DNA of 64,000 bases. Source: Carboxydocella thermautotrophica. Lineage in GTDB: Bacteria > Bacillota > GCA-003054495 > Carboxydocellales > Carboxydocellaceae. Shown here piece after piece: positions 47,384-57,465 of the stretch. How positions within the stretch are numbered: position 1 is the stretch's first letter; each line of letters opens with the position of its first letter. The stretch spans positions 12,501 through 76,500 of the forward strand of contig CP028514.1 of the NCBI GenBank assembly GCA_003054495.1, written 5' to 3'. Position numbers and translations under genes: made by a program. Under the pieces are notes generated by a model, which had not been told where the DNA came from, made no database searches, and saw only the letters and a list, made by a program, of their open reading frames with translations.

Positions 47384-48709
47384 ATGAAATATTTCACTTA
47401 TACCGGCAATCCCTTTATTGATACGGGATTGAATGTTGTTTTATCCTGGCATAACAAAAAAGCTCCAGAAGAACTAATAGTTGAGGACCTGGAAAAAATG
47501 ATTGAGATTTCTGCCAGACTTTATGGCAGCGAAAAATGGCTGAAAAATCTTTATTCTGTTTTTCCCAATAACCCCTTTACCAATCCTTCAATTAAAAATA
47601 AGGAATCTAGATACCTGGAATTCATGAATGATTTAAAAAATAATATTAAACCGTTAGATACTGGACGTGGTTGTGTTGGTTGTGGCAAACGTGAACCATA
47701 CAAAAAATTTACTAAGACAGATATACCACTTACAGGTACAAAGGATTTGAGAAATTTATTTCCGGCGGCTGAGGCAGGAGAGAGTTATTGCGCTCTTTGT
47801 GCTATGCTTATTCAGTTTATGCCAATGGCTTTATTTGCTTGTGGTGGACGATTCATGCTAGTTCACTCGGCAAATTCAGAAATAAATGGAATATATGTCC
47901 GGCGATGTTTAAAAGAAATAAAGCAACAAATAGCTTTGGGGGATATGTCAGGTGTCTTTGACCAGGGTTATAAAAACCCGATAAATGCTCTTTTTTTCCT
48001 TGCTGAAGAAATTGTCAGGGATATTAATGATTTTTTTGATGAACCGGTAATGGTAAGAATTTATAGTTTCACAAACTATAACCAATCGCCGGATTTAAAT
48101 ATTTATGATTTACCGGCTCCTGTTTTTTATTTCATTGTGCAAGCACAGAGGAAAGGTTTTACACAGGCTTGGAATGAGCTGAAAAACAAAGGATATACAG
48201 GAAAAAAAGCAGAAAATACCAGTAAGGAAAAACGCAAAAACCTTAATAACGAAGTCTTATTAAAGCTGTTAAATGAGGAGAGCGTTGTACCATATTTTTT
48301 AAACATAAGCACACGATCTATTGTTGGAAATTTTGAATTTTTATCCTTATATTTGAAGGAGGTGAGGAGATATATGCAGAGAAGAATTGAATCAATAAAA
48401 AGATTAGGAGATGAACTGGCGATATTTATCCGGGAAAATAATGACCAAAGAAGACTTTATCTTTTAGAAACAGTAGACAAGTTTGATGACTTTAGAAATC
48501 AGCTGCGGATAATTTATCGTAAGCGTTTAGACATGGGAATTTCCACACCACTATTTACAGTTGATGAATATGTGGAAAATCTTTTTCCTGATGGCCCAGT
48601 GAACTGGAGAGAAACCAGAGATCTAATACTTTTCAGAATATACGAAACTTTATCAGGCTGGCTGGCAGAAAATGCAGGGGAAGAAAATGAGGAGGAGGAA
48701 GAAGAATGA
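47384..48709 (+). CDS. cas8b: Type I-B large subunit Cas8b (Cst1 family)
   Basis: 441 aa. FTYTGNPFIDTGLNVVLSW is the Cst1-type N-terminus; two zinc-binding pairs, GCVGCGKREP and SYCALCAML, follow. The C-terminal end is a run of Glu (EENEEEEEE). Recognises PAM and anchors the Cascade complex. ATG 47384 (GTG 47381 is possible) with GAGGAGGTGA. It overlaps cas7 by 4 nt (ATGA). Confidence 0.88.
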   Translation: MKYFTYTGNPFIDTGLNVVLSWHNKKAPEELIVEDLEKMIEISARLYGSEKWLKNLYSVFPNNPFTNPSIKNKESRYLEFMNDLKNNIKPLDTGRGCVGCGKREPYKKFTKTDIPLTGTKDLRNLFPAAEAGESYCALCAMLIQFMPMALFACGGRFMLVHSANSEINGIYVRRCLKEIKQQIALGDMSGVFDQGYKNPINALFFLAEEIVRDINDFFDEPVMVRIYSFTNYNQSPDLNIYDLPAPVFYFIVQAQRKGFTQAWNELKNKGYTGKKAENTSKEKRKNLNNEVLLKLLNEESVVPYFLNISTRSIVGNFEFLSLYLKEVRRYMQRRIESIKRLGDELAIFIRENNDQRRLYLLETVDKFDDFRNQLRIIYRKRLDMGISTPLFTVDEYVENLFPDGPVNWRETRDLILFRIYETLSGWLAENAGEENEEEEEE

Positions 48710-49701
48710 GAAAACATTGTCTTGGTTTTGTGTTGATTGATGCACCTCATTCAGCACTGAACAATGCTGGTACGGATGAAGGGGCGAGAACGGAAAATAC
48801 TATTGCAGTTAAAAAAATAAAAAAAGGGCGAGAAGTTTATCCGTATGTATCTGCCCAGGCGTGGAGATACTGGTGGCGAGAAGTATTAGGCAGTAAATTT
48901 AATTGGACAATGTCACCGATTGCCCGAGAATCTAAAACAGCTTTTACAGAAAATAATCCTTTGAAATATTATGATGATGATGTATTCGGGTATATGCGGG
49001 CAGAAAAAAAGGAGACCTTTACCAGAGTGTCACCTTTGAAATGTTCGCCTTTAGTTTCAGTTGTGCCATTTAAACCTGTTGATGATTTCGGGGTTATGGC
49101 CCGCCAAGAAGGGGATCCTGTGCCTTATGAGCATCAATTTTATTCTACTGTTCTAAAAGGAATTTTTGCCCTTGACCTCGATAGTGTAGGTCGCTTTACT
49201 ACTGTTAATAAGACTGGTTTTAAAAATATTAGCAAAGAACTGTTACAAAAAGCCCATGATTTTAATGCTCAAGTAGTGGATGGAGAAGCTATTCTTACAG
49301 CACAAGAGCGAGCCAAACGGGCAAAAGAAACTTTGTTAGCTCTGGCCTATTTATTTGGTGGAGCCAAGCAAACATTACATTTAACAGATGTATCCCCAAA
49401 ATTCATCATTTTACTTATCCTGGATGGAGGAAATCATCTGCTGATGAATGTTACAGGGGAAAAAGAAGGAAAACCCATAATTAACTTTGATTATTTAGAA
49501 GAGGTTTTATTGGATTATCAGGATAGTATTGTTTCCAACGTATATATAGGCAAGGCCAGTGGCTTTATGGATGAAGTAGATTTGAATAGATTTAAAGCTC
49601 GTATGGCAGAGAAAGGCTTTGCGCGTATAGAGATAGGTACAGTTAAACAGATGATTGAAAGTTTTGCGGACGAAGTTGAAAAATATTATCTGGAGAGATA
49701 A
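48706..49701 (+). CDS. cas7: Type I-B Cascade backbone Cas7 (Cst2/DevR family)
   Basis: 331 aa. LGFVLIDAPHSALNNAGTDE, VYPYVSAQAWRYWWREVLG and the TRVSPLKCSPLVSV block are of the DevR/Cst2 family. Coats the crRNA spacer. Coupled to cas8b by an ATGA overlap; cas5 follows after 2 nt. Confidence 0.92.
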   Translation: MRKHCLGFVLIDAPHSALNNAGTDEGARTENTIAVKKIKKGREVYPYVSAQAWRYWWREVLGSKFNWTMSPIARESKTAFTENNPLKYYDDDVFGYMRAEKKETFTRVSPLKCSPLVSVVPFKPVDDFGVMARQEGDPVPYEHQFYSTVLKGIFALDLDSVGRFTTVNKTGFKNISKELLQKAHDFNAQVVDGEAILTAQERAKRAKETLLALAYLFGGAKQTLHLTDVSPKFIILLILDGGNHLLMNVTGEKEGKPIINFDYLEEVLLDYQDSIVSNVYIGKASGFMDEVDLNRFKARMAEKGFARIEIGTVKQMIESFADEVEKYYLER

Positions 49702-49703
49702 CG

Positions 49704-50354
49704 ATGAAGGTCTTAAAAGTAATAATTAAGGGAATTACGGCATCCTTTCGCTATCCCCTTTTTATCAGCGGTTATCAGCCAACGCTATCAGTTCCTCCTC
49801 TTTCTACAGTTCTAGGATTGCTTTCTGCAGCAGCTGGGAAAGTAATAGATCAGGTTGATTTTGGTCTGGCTTATAATTTCACTTATGAAGCCCGGGCAGT
49901 TGATCTGGAAACAGCGTATGAAATAGGTGACAACCTATCTTTTAAGACCAATGTATGGCGCAGAGAATTTCTTTTTCATCCAGAACTTACGTTATATGTT
50001 ACAGATTTAGAACTTCGTCCAATTTTTGAAAAACCTGTTTTTCAGTTATTACTAGGGAGAAGCCAGGATTTGGCTCAAGTTGCAAAGATTGAAGAAATTG
50101 AACTTATGCAAACATCTAAAGCTATATTAAAGGGGTGTATTGTTCCTGCTGATACACCAGGAGCTATAGGGCCATTGGTCTCTTTGCCAGTAATGTTTGA
50201 TAGCCATTTTCCTCGAAAAAGATTAAAAGCTGATAAATTCATTATTGTCGACCGGGAATGCCAGATTGAATACGAGCGTAATCTTTATATTGATTTGGCT
50301 GAAAGCAGAGGAGTGTTCTTGTATGAACCAGAATATTTTAGCCAAGCCGGATGA
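49704..50354 (+). CDS. cas5: Cascade subunit Cas5 (Cas5t)
   Basis: 216 aa RAMP protein. LKVIIKGITASFRYPLFISG and PTLSVPPLSTVLGLLSAAAG are the Cas5 N-terminal signature; GAIGPLVSLPVMFD lies later. Binds the 5' handle of crRNA. Overlaps cas3 by 32 nt. Confidence 0.9.
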   Translation: MKVLKVIIKGITASFRYPLFISGYQPTLSVPPLSTVLGLLSAAAGKVIDQVDFGLAYNFTYEARAVDLETAYEIGDNLSFKTNVWRREFLFHPELTLYVTDLELRPIFEKPVFQLLLGRSQDLAQVAKIEEIELMQTSKAILKGCIVPADTPGAIGPLVSLPVMFDSHFPRKRLKADKFIIVDRECQIEYERNLYIDLAESRGVFLYEPEYFSQAG

Positions 50355-52491
50355 AAGTTTGCAAGAACATACTCATAAAGTCCTAAAAGTTTTACGTAAC
50401 TTAATGAATGTTTATAGAAATGCCCCGGTTTATACCGGGGATATCCTTTTTTACAAAAAACTTTTCTGGGCAGCATTTTTACATGATTTCGGTAAAGGGG
50501 CTCTTGGATTTCAAAAACAACTCACGGAAAAAAAGCGTTGGGGCTTCCGTCACGAGCTTTTATCAACGGCATTTTTGAATTTTTTACCGTTTTCCGATAA
50601 AGATAAAGAAGATATTGCCTTATGGATAGCGACACATCATAAAGATCTATTTTTATTACGGGAAAGATATCTAGATAAAGAAGTTTTAAATAAACGTTTT
50701 GAAGAAATAAAACCCTATATGGATGATTTGTTTAAATTATTACAATATGGTGGTCAACTTTATTATGAAGTTTTTGGGGAAAAGGTTGATTTTGTAGAAA
50801 AAGAATTAGTAGAAGTATCAAGTATTGTTAGCATTATTTTGAAACAAATAAGAAAAATAAAATTTGTTGATGATATATCAATAAAAGATAAAATGTTAGG
50901 TTTTTTAGGCAGAGGCTTTTTGATTGCAGCTGATCATCTAGCATCGGCTGGTAAAACATATATTGAAAGATTTTCATCTCCTTCAGAGGTTTATAAATTT
51001 TCTAACTTGTTTTCTACACAGAAGTACTGCCAAAATTACAGAGATAATTTATTACTTATTGCTCCTACAGGTTCCGGTAAAACAGAAGCGGCGTTATTTT
51101 GGAGTGAAGCTAATCAAAGTGAAGGAAATGGGGATCGAGTATTTTATATACTACCCTATACTGCTAGCATCAATGCGATGTATGAACGCCTAGCCAAGGA
51201 TTTTGGCGAAAAAAAGGTCGGTTTTTTACATGGAAAAGCAGCTTATTATCTCTACAAAAAATTAAATGAGGATGATTTAAAGAAAATACGCGATCTTAAA
51301 GATTTGAATCATAAGATATTTAAACCAATAAAAATTATGACGCCATTTCAGTTAATAAAAACGTTTTTTGGCATTAAAGGTTTTGAAATGAATTTAGCTG
51401 AGTTGCTAGAAGCTAAAATTATTATAGATGAGGTACATGCGTATGATCCCCGTACCATTGCTTTATTACTTTCATCTTTAAGGTACTTACAGAAAAACTT
51501 TAATGTGCGTATTTTAGTAATGTCAGCGACTATTCCAAGATTTTTAAAAGAGCTCATCATGCAAAAACTTACTATTAATCAAGAAATTTCTTTAACCCCG
51601 AATGAGTGGAACAGATTTACGCGCCATCGTGTAAATATTTTGCAAGGAGATATATTTGATCACCTTGCCTTAATTAGAAAGCATATAGAACAGGGGAAAA
51701 AAGTACTAGTAATTTTAAATACAGTAAAAAGGGCTCAAGAAGTTTATCAATTATTTTTTGATATTCCCTGTCATAAAAAACTTTTACATGGCAGATTTAT
51801 TCAACGGGATCGGGAGGCTATTGAAAAAGAGATATCTAAACTTGGTTTATTAGTAGCTACCCAGGCGGTGGAGGTTTCGCTAGATATTGATTATGATCTT
51901 CTATTTACAGAACCAGCTCCATTAGATGCCCTTTTGCAACGTTTTGGCAGAGTGAACAGAAGAGGTAAAAAAGGTATTGCTGATGTTTTTGTGTTTTCTA
52001 AAGGAAGTCGAGAAGACAAATATATATATCAGCCGGAATTAGTAAATAGAAGTATTGAGGTTTTAGAAAAAGTAGATATATTACAGGAAGTGAAAGTTCA
52101 GGAAATGATTGATTATGTTTATGAAAATGGTTTTAACCAAAAAGCACAGAGTCTTTATGATGAAGTTGAAACTAATATGAATAGTTTATTAGATAGTTTA
52201 TATCCATTTATAGTTTCTGAAGAAAACGAGGAACGATTTTATCAGCTTTTTAATTCTATCGATATTGTACCGGAACGTTTTTATGGGGAATATATAGATC
52301 TAATTGAAAAGGAAAAATATTTTGAAGCAATGGGATATATAGCCAGCGTGAATTTTGGTCAATTTATTAAGTTGAAAAAACAGGGGCTTATTTATCAAAA
52401 GGAAGACACACTGATAACAAGTTGCCGCTATGATGATGAAATAGGACTAGTAATAGATGAACCGGAAAGGGTTTTGGAAAACTTTTTCTAG
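50323..52491 (+). CDS. cas3: CRISPR helicase-nuclease Cas3
   Basis: 722 aa. N-terminal HD nuclease: EHTHKVLKV, FLHDFGKGALGF with His54-Asp55, RHELLSTAFL, ATHHKD. SF2 helicase: Walker A APTGSGKTEAAL (Lys253), DEVH at 369-372, VMSATIPRF, and QRFGRVNRRGK (motif VI). Degrades target DNA after Cascade binding. ATG 50323 has AGAGGAG upstream; an upstream in-frame start is inside cas5 without an RBS. Confidence 0.94.
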   Translation: MNQNILAKPDESLQEHTHKVLKVLRNLMNVYRNAPVYTGDILFYKKLFWAAFLHDFGKGALGFQKQLTEKKRWGFRHELLSTAFLNFLPFSDKDKEDIALWIATHHKDLFLLRERYLDKEVLNKRFEEIKPYMDDLFKLLQYGGQLYYEVFGEKVDFVEKELVEVSSIVSIILKQIRKIKFVDDISIKDKMLGFLGRGFLIAADHLASAGKTYIERFSSPSEVYKFSNLFSTQKYCQNYRDNLLLIAPTGSGKTEAALFWSEANQSEGNGDRVFYILPYTASINAMYERLAKDFGEKKVGFLHGKAAYYLYKKLNEDDLKKIRDLKDLNHKIFKPIKIMTPFQLIKTFFGIKGFEMNLAELLEAKIIIDEVHAYDPRTIALLLSSLRYLQKNFNVRILVMSATIPRFLKELIMQKLTINQEISLTPNEWNRFTRHRVNILQGDIFDHLALIRKHIEQGKKVLVILNTVKRAQEVYQLFFDIPCHKKLLHGRFIQRDREAIEKEISKLGLLVATQAVEVSLDIDYDLLFTEPAPLDALLQRFGRVNRRGKKGIADVFVFSKGSREDKYIYQPELVNRSIEVLEKVDILQEVKVQEMIDYVYENGFNQKAQSLYDEVETNMNSLLDSLYPFIVSEENEERFYQLFNSIDIVPERFYGEYIDLIEKEKYFEAMGYIASVNFGQFIKLKKQGLIYQKEDTLITSCRYDDEIGLVIDEPERVLENFF

Positions 52492-52504
52492 GGGGATATC
52501 TTTT

Positions 52505-53488
52505 ATGAATAGAACTATTTATATATTTAACAATGGTAGATTGAAAAGAAAAGATAACACATTATATTTTGAAACTGAAGAAAATAAAAAACCTTTGCCA
52601 ATAGAAAATATAGAAAGTATATATTTTTTTGGTGAGATAGATTTAAACACTAAAGCCGTTAACTTTTTGGCACAAAATAACATAAGTTTGCATTTTTTCA
52701 ACTACTACGGGTTTTATACGGGCAGTTTTATACCAAGGGAGTATTTAAATTCTGGATACCTCCTGGTGAAACAGGTAGAACACTATCTTGACCGGGAAAA
52801 AAGAATGGTTTTAGCAAAGGAAATAGTTGAAGCTGCATCGGACAATATTTTAAGAAATTTATATTATTACAAAAATCGCGGTTATGATTTGGAACATGAA
52901 ATTTCAGGTATAACAATCTTAAAGAAAGAGATCAATAAAACAAAAGAACCAGAAGAGCTAATGGCAATAGAAGGGAACATACGACAGTATTACTATCGTG
53001 CTTTCCCAATAATAACCGGATACGAAATGGAGAAAAGAGTAAAAAGACCGCCAGACAATATCTTGAATACATTAATTTCATTTGGAAATACCGTTTTTTA
53101 TACTACAGTTTTATCTCAAATATATCATACTCAATTAAATCCAACTATAAGCTACCTACACGAACCAGGTCAAAGAAGGTTTTCACTGGCTTTAGATCTA
53201 AGTGAAATTTTTAAACCAATAATTGTGGATAGAGTGATTTTTACGGTTTTGAACCGCAATATAGTTACCGAAGACGACTTTAATGTTGAAGAAGGTTACT
53301 GTTTTTTAAAAGAAAAGGGTAAAAAAGCTTTTTTACAAACCTATGAGGAGAAACTAAGAACAACAATAGAGCATAGAACCCTTAAACGCCATGTATCATA
53401 TCGCACTTTAGTAAAATTGGAGGCCTATCGATTGATCAAACATCTCATTGGTGATGAAAAATATAAAGGGTTTAGAGCGTGGTGGTAA
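52505..53488 (+). CDS. cas1: CRISPR integrase Cas1
   Basis: 327 aa. N-terminal beta domain (TIYIFNNGRLKRKDNTLYFE) and the helical catalytic domain with Glu156 (AIEGNIRQYYY), His219 (YLHEPGQRRFS) and Asp231/Glu234 (LALDLSEIFKP). Integrates new spacers with Cas2. ATG 52505 has AGGGGGAT upstream. cas2 starts 2 nt after its stop. Confidence 0.95.
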   Translation: MNRTIYIFNNGRLKRKDNTLYFETEENKKPLPIENIESIYFFGEIDLNTKAVNFLAQNNISLHFFNYYGFYTGSFIPREYLNSGYLLVKQVEHYLDREKRMVLAKEIVEAASDNILRNLYYYKNRGYDLEHEISGITILKKEINKTKEPEELMAIEGNIRQYYYRAFPIITGYEMEKRVKRPPDNILNTLISFGNTVFYTTVLSQIYHTQLNPTISYLHEPGQRRFSLALDLSEIFKPIIVDRVIFTVLNRNIVTEDDFNVEEGYCFLKEKGKKAFLQTYEEKLRTTIEHRTLKRHVSYRTLVKLEAYRLIKHLIGDEKYKGFRAWW

Positions 53489-53489
53489 T

Positions 53490-53753
53490 ATGTATATAGT
53501 CATTGTTTATGATATTGGAGAAAAAAGAGTTGCGAAGGTATGCAAGTTTTTAAGGAAATATCTTTATTGGGTACAAAACTCTGTATTTGAAGGAGACTTG
53601 ACAGAAAGTCAATTTGAAAAAGTAAAACATGGATTAAAAAAATTAATAAAAGAAGATGAAGATATGGTGTTGTACTATGTTTTTTCCACTCCTAAATGGG
53701 TTGAAAGAGGAATTTTAGGTAAAGAGAAAAATCCCATTGATGCTTTTTTGTAA
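53490..53753 (+). CDS. cas2: CRISPR adaptation protein Cas2
   Basis: 87 aa. MYIVIVYDIGEKRVAKVCKF with the conserved Asp, then KYLYWVQNSVFEGDLTESQF and VLYYVFSTPKWVER. Forms the Cas1-Cas2 integration complex. Last cas gene before the leader and array. Confidence 0.95.
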   Translation: MYIVIVYDIGEKRVAKVCKFLRKYLYWVQNSVFEGDLTESQFEKVKHGLKKLIKEDEDMVLYYVFSTPKWVERGILGKEKNPIDAFL

Positions 53754-53909
53754 ATACAGCAGGAAAAGAAGGGAGAGGTATAGAATAGATATATGTGTAA
53801 ATTAATTGTTATCGTCGCTACCCCAGCATAATTACATTATTATAGGTAGACGACATTTTTGGCTTACTAACCATCCTGAAAGCCTTATTTTTTCTGGCTT
53901 TCAGGATGG
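53754..53909 (+). promoter_or_regulatory. CRISPR leader with promoter and hairpin next to the first repeat
   Basis: AT-rich. A possible promoter is TTGTTA (53806-53811), 17-nt spacer, TAATTA (53829-53834). GTCGCTACC (53814-53822) and GGTAGACGAC (53845-53854) pair with one bulge and precede ATTTTT, so a cas-operon terminator is an alternative reading. A perfect 14-bp inverted repeat, CCATCCTGAAAGCC (53871-53884) with GGCTTTCAGGATGG (53896-53909), ends directly at the first repeat. Confidence 0.7.
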
Positions 53910-56900
53910 GTCTTAATAGAACCATTGTGGGATGGAAACTGATAACGAAGGCATCAGCCCTAATCTGGCCTACTGGGTCTTAATAGAACCATTGTGGGAT
54001 GGAAACGGAGAGGTCTTGGGGGAATGCCTTCCTCAGCGCCAGAGTCTTAATAGAACCATTGTGGGATGGAAACCTAGGCCGGTGACGGTGTAAGGCTTCC
54101 CCTTTTCGTCAGTCTTAATAGAACCATTGTGGGATGGAAACGCACTGCAAGCAGTAATAAAAAAGCGAAAAGGTAAGGTCTTAATAGAACCATTGTGGGA
54201 TGGAAACCACCTCTCCAAAGCCTGCATTATGCGTGGTACAGCATGTCTTAATAGAACCATTGTGGGATGGAAACCTTGTCAGGTATGCTGTTATTTTCAA
54301 GGGTTGCATTAGTCTTAATAGAACCATTGTGGGATGGAAACGGCTCATGCGCCGCAGACTGGAAGATGGCGGGGGACTGTCTTAATAGAACCATTGTGGG
54401 ATGGAAACGCCGGCATGGCTATGCAGGACTTAGCCAAGTACCAGGTCTTAATAGAACCATTGTGGGATGGAAACAATAGTGTGATAATAGAAAACGTCTG
54501 CTGGGGGCTGGGTCTTAATAGAACCATTGTGGGATGGAAACCTCCGGCAGCGCGGGATGCGCTGTCAGGGGCGGCTATTTGTCTTAATAGAACCATTGTG
54601 GGATGGAAACACTGGTGTGGTAAAGACGGCAAATGGCAAGACGTCTGTCTTAATAGAACCATTGTGGGATGGAAACCAAGCTTGTCCATGCCAAACTTGC
54701 GGATCCGATCAGGTCTTAATAGAACCATTGTGGGATGGAAACTGATGGTGGCAAGAAAGGAGGAGTAAATCATGATTTGTCTTAATAGAACCATTGTGGG
54801 ATGGAAACGTTCTGATGCCAGTATGGTGGCCGATAGCCATACCAGTCTTAATAGAACCATTGTGGGATGGAAACCAAGTTAGCTCCCTGCAGGTCAGCAC
54901 CCCTCAGGTCAGTCTTAATAGAACCATTGTGGGATGGAAACCCGGGTGCTGGAGGCAACATGAGAGAACGGCGCTTTGTCTTAATAGAACCATTGTGGGA
55001 TGGAAACATATCGGGCCGGGAAAAGCAAGGAAGAGGCTATGGCCGTCTTAATAGAACCATTGTGGGATGGAAACATATAATTTCAGCGAGGAGGTGGCAA
55101 AAGCCTGTGCTGTCTTAATAGAACCATTGTGGGATGGAAACCGCCCGGTGATTATCAACCTGCTGTTTGGTCATATAGGTCTTAATAGAACCATTGTGGG
55201 ATGGAAACCCAGTAGGAGAGAGCCGGTGTAGCACAGCACCGGTGGTCTTAATAGAACCATTGTGGGATGGAAACGGCTCCTGCTCTGGTCAAGCACCTGG
55301 GCTATGACTGTCTTAATAGAACCATTGTGGGATGGAAACTCGCAGCAGGAAGCAAAATCTACTGGGATGCTGTAAAGTCTTAATAGAACCATTGTGGGAT
55401 GGAAACTTAGGTGTATATCTCAGTTCCGGGTCGGCTGTCAGCCGTCTTAATAGAACCATTGTGGGATGGAAACCAATAGAAGAGATTAAGCCCGCACATC
55501 TCGCAGTGGGTCTTAATAGAACCATTGTGGGATGGAAACAGTCAGCAAGGGTAGGCCTCGTTCTGGGAGCATTTTCAAGTCTTAATAGAACCATTGTGGG
55601 ATGGAAACCAACTGCGGAACTATGGCATATTGGCGACGGAGCAAGGTCTTAATAGAACCATTGTGGGATGGAAACGTTCATAATCCAGGACTTCAGTCAA
55701 TGTCAGCAAATTGTCTTAATAGAACCATTGTGGGATGGAAACACAACAAGCCATTTGTTACTATCAGTCTTATCCAAATAGTCTTAATAGAACCATTGTG
55801 GGATGGAAACAGTGCAGAGCCAGCTCAACGACCTGCGCCGCCAGGAGTCTTAATAGAACCATTGTGGGATGGAAACAGGTATAATTTGCATAAAAACTGT
55901 ATAAACTTAGTATGTCTTAATAGAACCATTGTGGGATGGAAACGAAGCGGGGCCGGCAATTGAGGCGGGAGTTTGCAAAGTCTTAATAGAACCATTGTGG
56001 GATGGAAACTTCTAGTCTGGATTTTATGTGTTCAGGCAATCTAAGTCTTAATAGAACCATTGTGGGATGGAAACCTTGGATGGCTAGCTCTATAACGTCT
56101 GGCTCAACATGGTCTTAATAGAACCATTGTGGGATGGAAACATGCAATATCTAACCCATCTCGTAAGAGAAGTATTGGTCTTAATAGAACCATTGTGGGA
56201 TGGAAACGCGGCAGTGCCGGAACAGCCCTATATACGTGGCCAGTCTTAATAGAACCATTGTGGGATGGAAACATGAAGCATACAGGGTCGCTGCACTCAG
56301 CGATAATCGTCTTAATAGAACCATTGTGGGATGGAAACCCAAAGATTCATTCTTGATATTGGAGGTGAAACCGAGTCTTAATAGAACCATTGTGGGATGG
56401 AAACATGCCAACGCTTATCATGCCTCCTCGATGCCCCTCTAGTCTTAATAGAACCATTGTGGGATGGAAACGGCGCATCCGGGAACTGAACCGAACTTGG
56501 CGCAGGAGTCTTAATAGAACCATTGTGGGATGGAAACGCTGTTGCTTACAGACAAGTTACAAGTGAGCAACCAGAGTCTTAATAGAACCATTGTGGGATG
56601 GAAACTTGGCGCCAGGATGGAGCATCAGCACTTCGCAAGTATCGTCTTAATAGAACCATTGTGGGATGGAAACGAATTAATTCCGTGTCGGTGAAAACAA
56701 CCCCATCTGCGTGTCTTAATAGAACCATTGTGGGATGGAAACAAATACTCAAGGTAGGCATAATCAATGTTTGTGCCCGTCTTAATAGAACCATTGTGGG
56801 ATGGAAACCAGCATGGGTAAGTGATTCGGTGATATTGGCCGCCGGTCTTAATAGAACCATTGTGGGATGGAAACTTGGGACTGTTGGTAATTTTGCCTAC

Positions 56901-57139
56901 CAGAGGCTCCCGTCTTAATAGAACCATTGTGGGATGGAAACCGGCTTCCTTGCGCAGCTTTTCCCGCTCGTCGCTCAGTCTTAATAGAACCATTGTGGGA
57001 TGGAAACGGTGGAAAACTTGCTCTGGCGAGAAATAGCAGCTGCGTCTTAATAGAACCATTGTGGGATGGAAACCTCTATCTCATCATTCAGCTTGGCCAA
57101 TTCCAGCCGGTCTTAATAGAACCATTGTGGGATGGAAAC
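53910..57139 (+). CRISPR. Type I-B CRISPR array, 49 repeats and 48 spacers
   Basis: The 30-bp repeat begins GTCTTAATAG and ends GGATGGAAAC. Counting repeat starts from 53910 to 57110 gives 49 copies spaced 65-69 nt, so spacers are 35-39 nt. All copies I read, including the last, are identical. The 3' end ATGGAAAC is the usual 8-nt 5' handle, so transcription runs left to right from the leader beside cas2. Peptides such as LNRTIVGWK predicted here are repeat translations, not genes. Confidence 0.99.
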
Positions 57140-57207
57140 AAGCAATTTCAGACAAAGGGGACGGTTCCTTTCGTCTAAAAATTTATTTTGTAAGGAGAGG
57201 GTGTTTC
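57140..57207 (+). repeat. Array trailer with hairpin
   Basis: AGACAAAGG and CCTTTCGTCT pair with one bulge around GGACGGTT (about 57150-57176). The stretch lies after the last CRISPR repeat and before the ABC fragment; it could be a terminator or a dispersed repeat. Confidence 0.4.
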
Positions 57208-57465
57208 ATGAAGATAGTTAAAATGAAGGATGTAATAAAAAGGTTTGGTGATGTTATAGCTTTAGACAATGTAAATTTAGAAATAGAGGAAGGAGAAATT
57301 TACGGTCTATTGGGGCCTAATGGGGCAGGTAAGACAACAGCTATAAGCATAATCTGCGGCTTGCTCAATTTTGATAGAGGAAAGGTGTATGTTTTTGATA
57401 AAAATATACGCAAAGAACCGGAATTCATAAAGAAGAGTATAGGTATTGTGCCGTCTTTTTCTTAG
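57208..57465 (+). pseudogene. Truncated ABC transporter ATP-binding protein
   Basis: 85 aa of an ABC ATPase N-terminus: VIKRFGDVIALDNVNLEIEE, Walker A in GLLGPNGAGKTTAISIICGL, and KKSIGIVP where family members continue to the Q-loop. The frame then ends after SFS. Signature and Walker B are missing. ATG 57208 has AAGGAGAGGG upstream. The cut coincides with the end of a transposase remnant. Confidence 0.8.

Noticed and set aside
45979-53753. Type III CRISPR module
   Set aside because: No Cas10, Csm or Cmr genes; Cas3 with HD and helicase plus Cst1/Cst2/Cas5t defines type I-B.
53910-57178. Overlapping ORFs with repeated LNRTIVGWK, VLIEPLWDGN or FHPTMVLLR peptides
   Set aside because: They are translations of the CRISPR repeat in different frames and on both strands.
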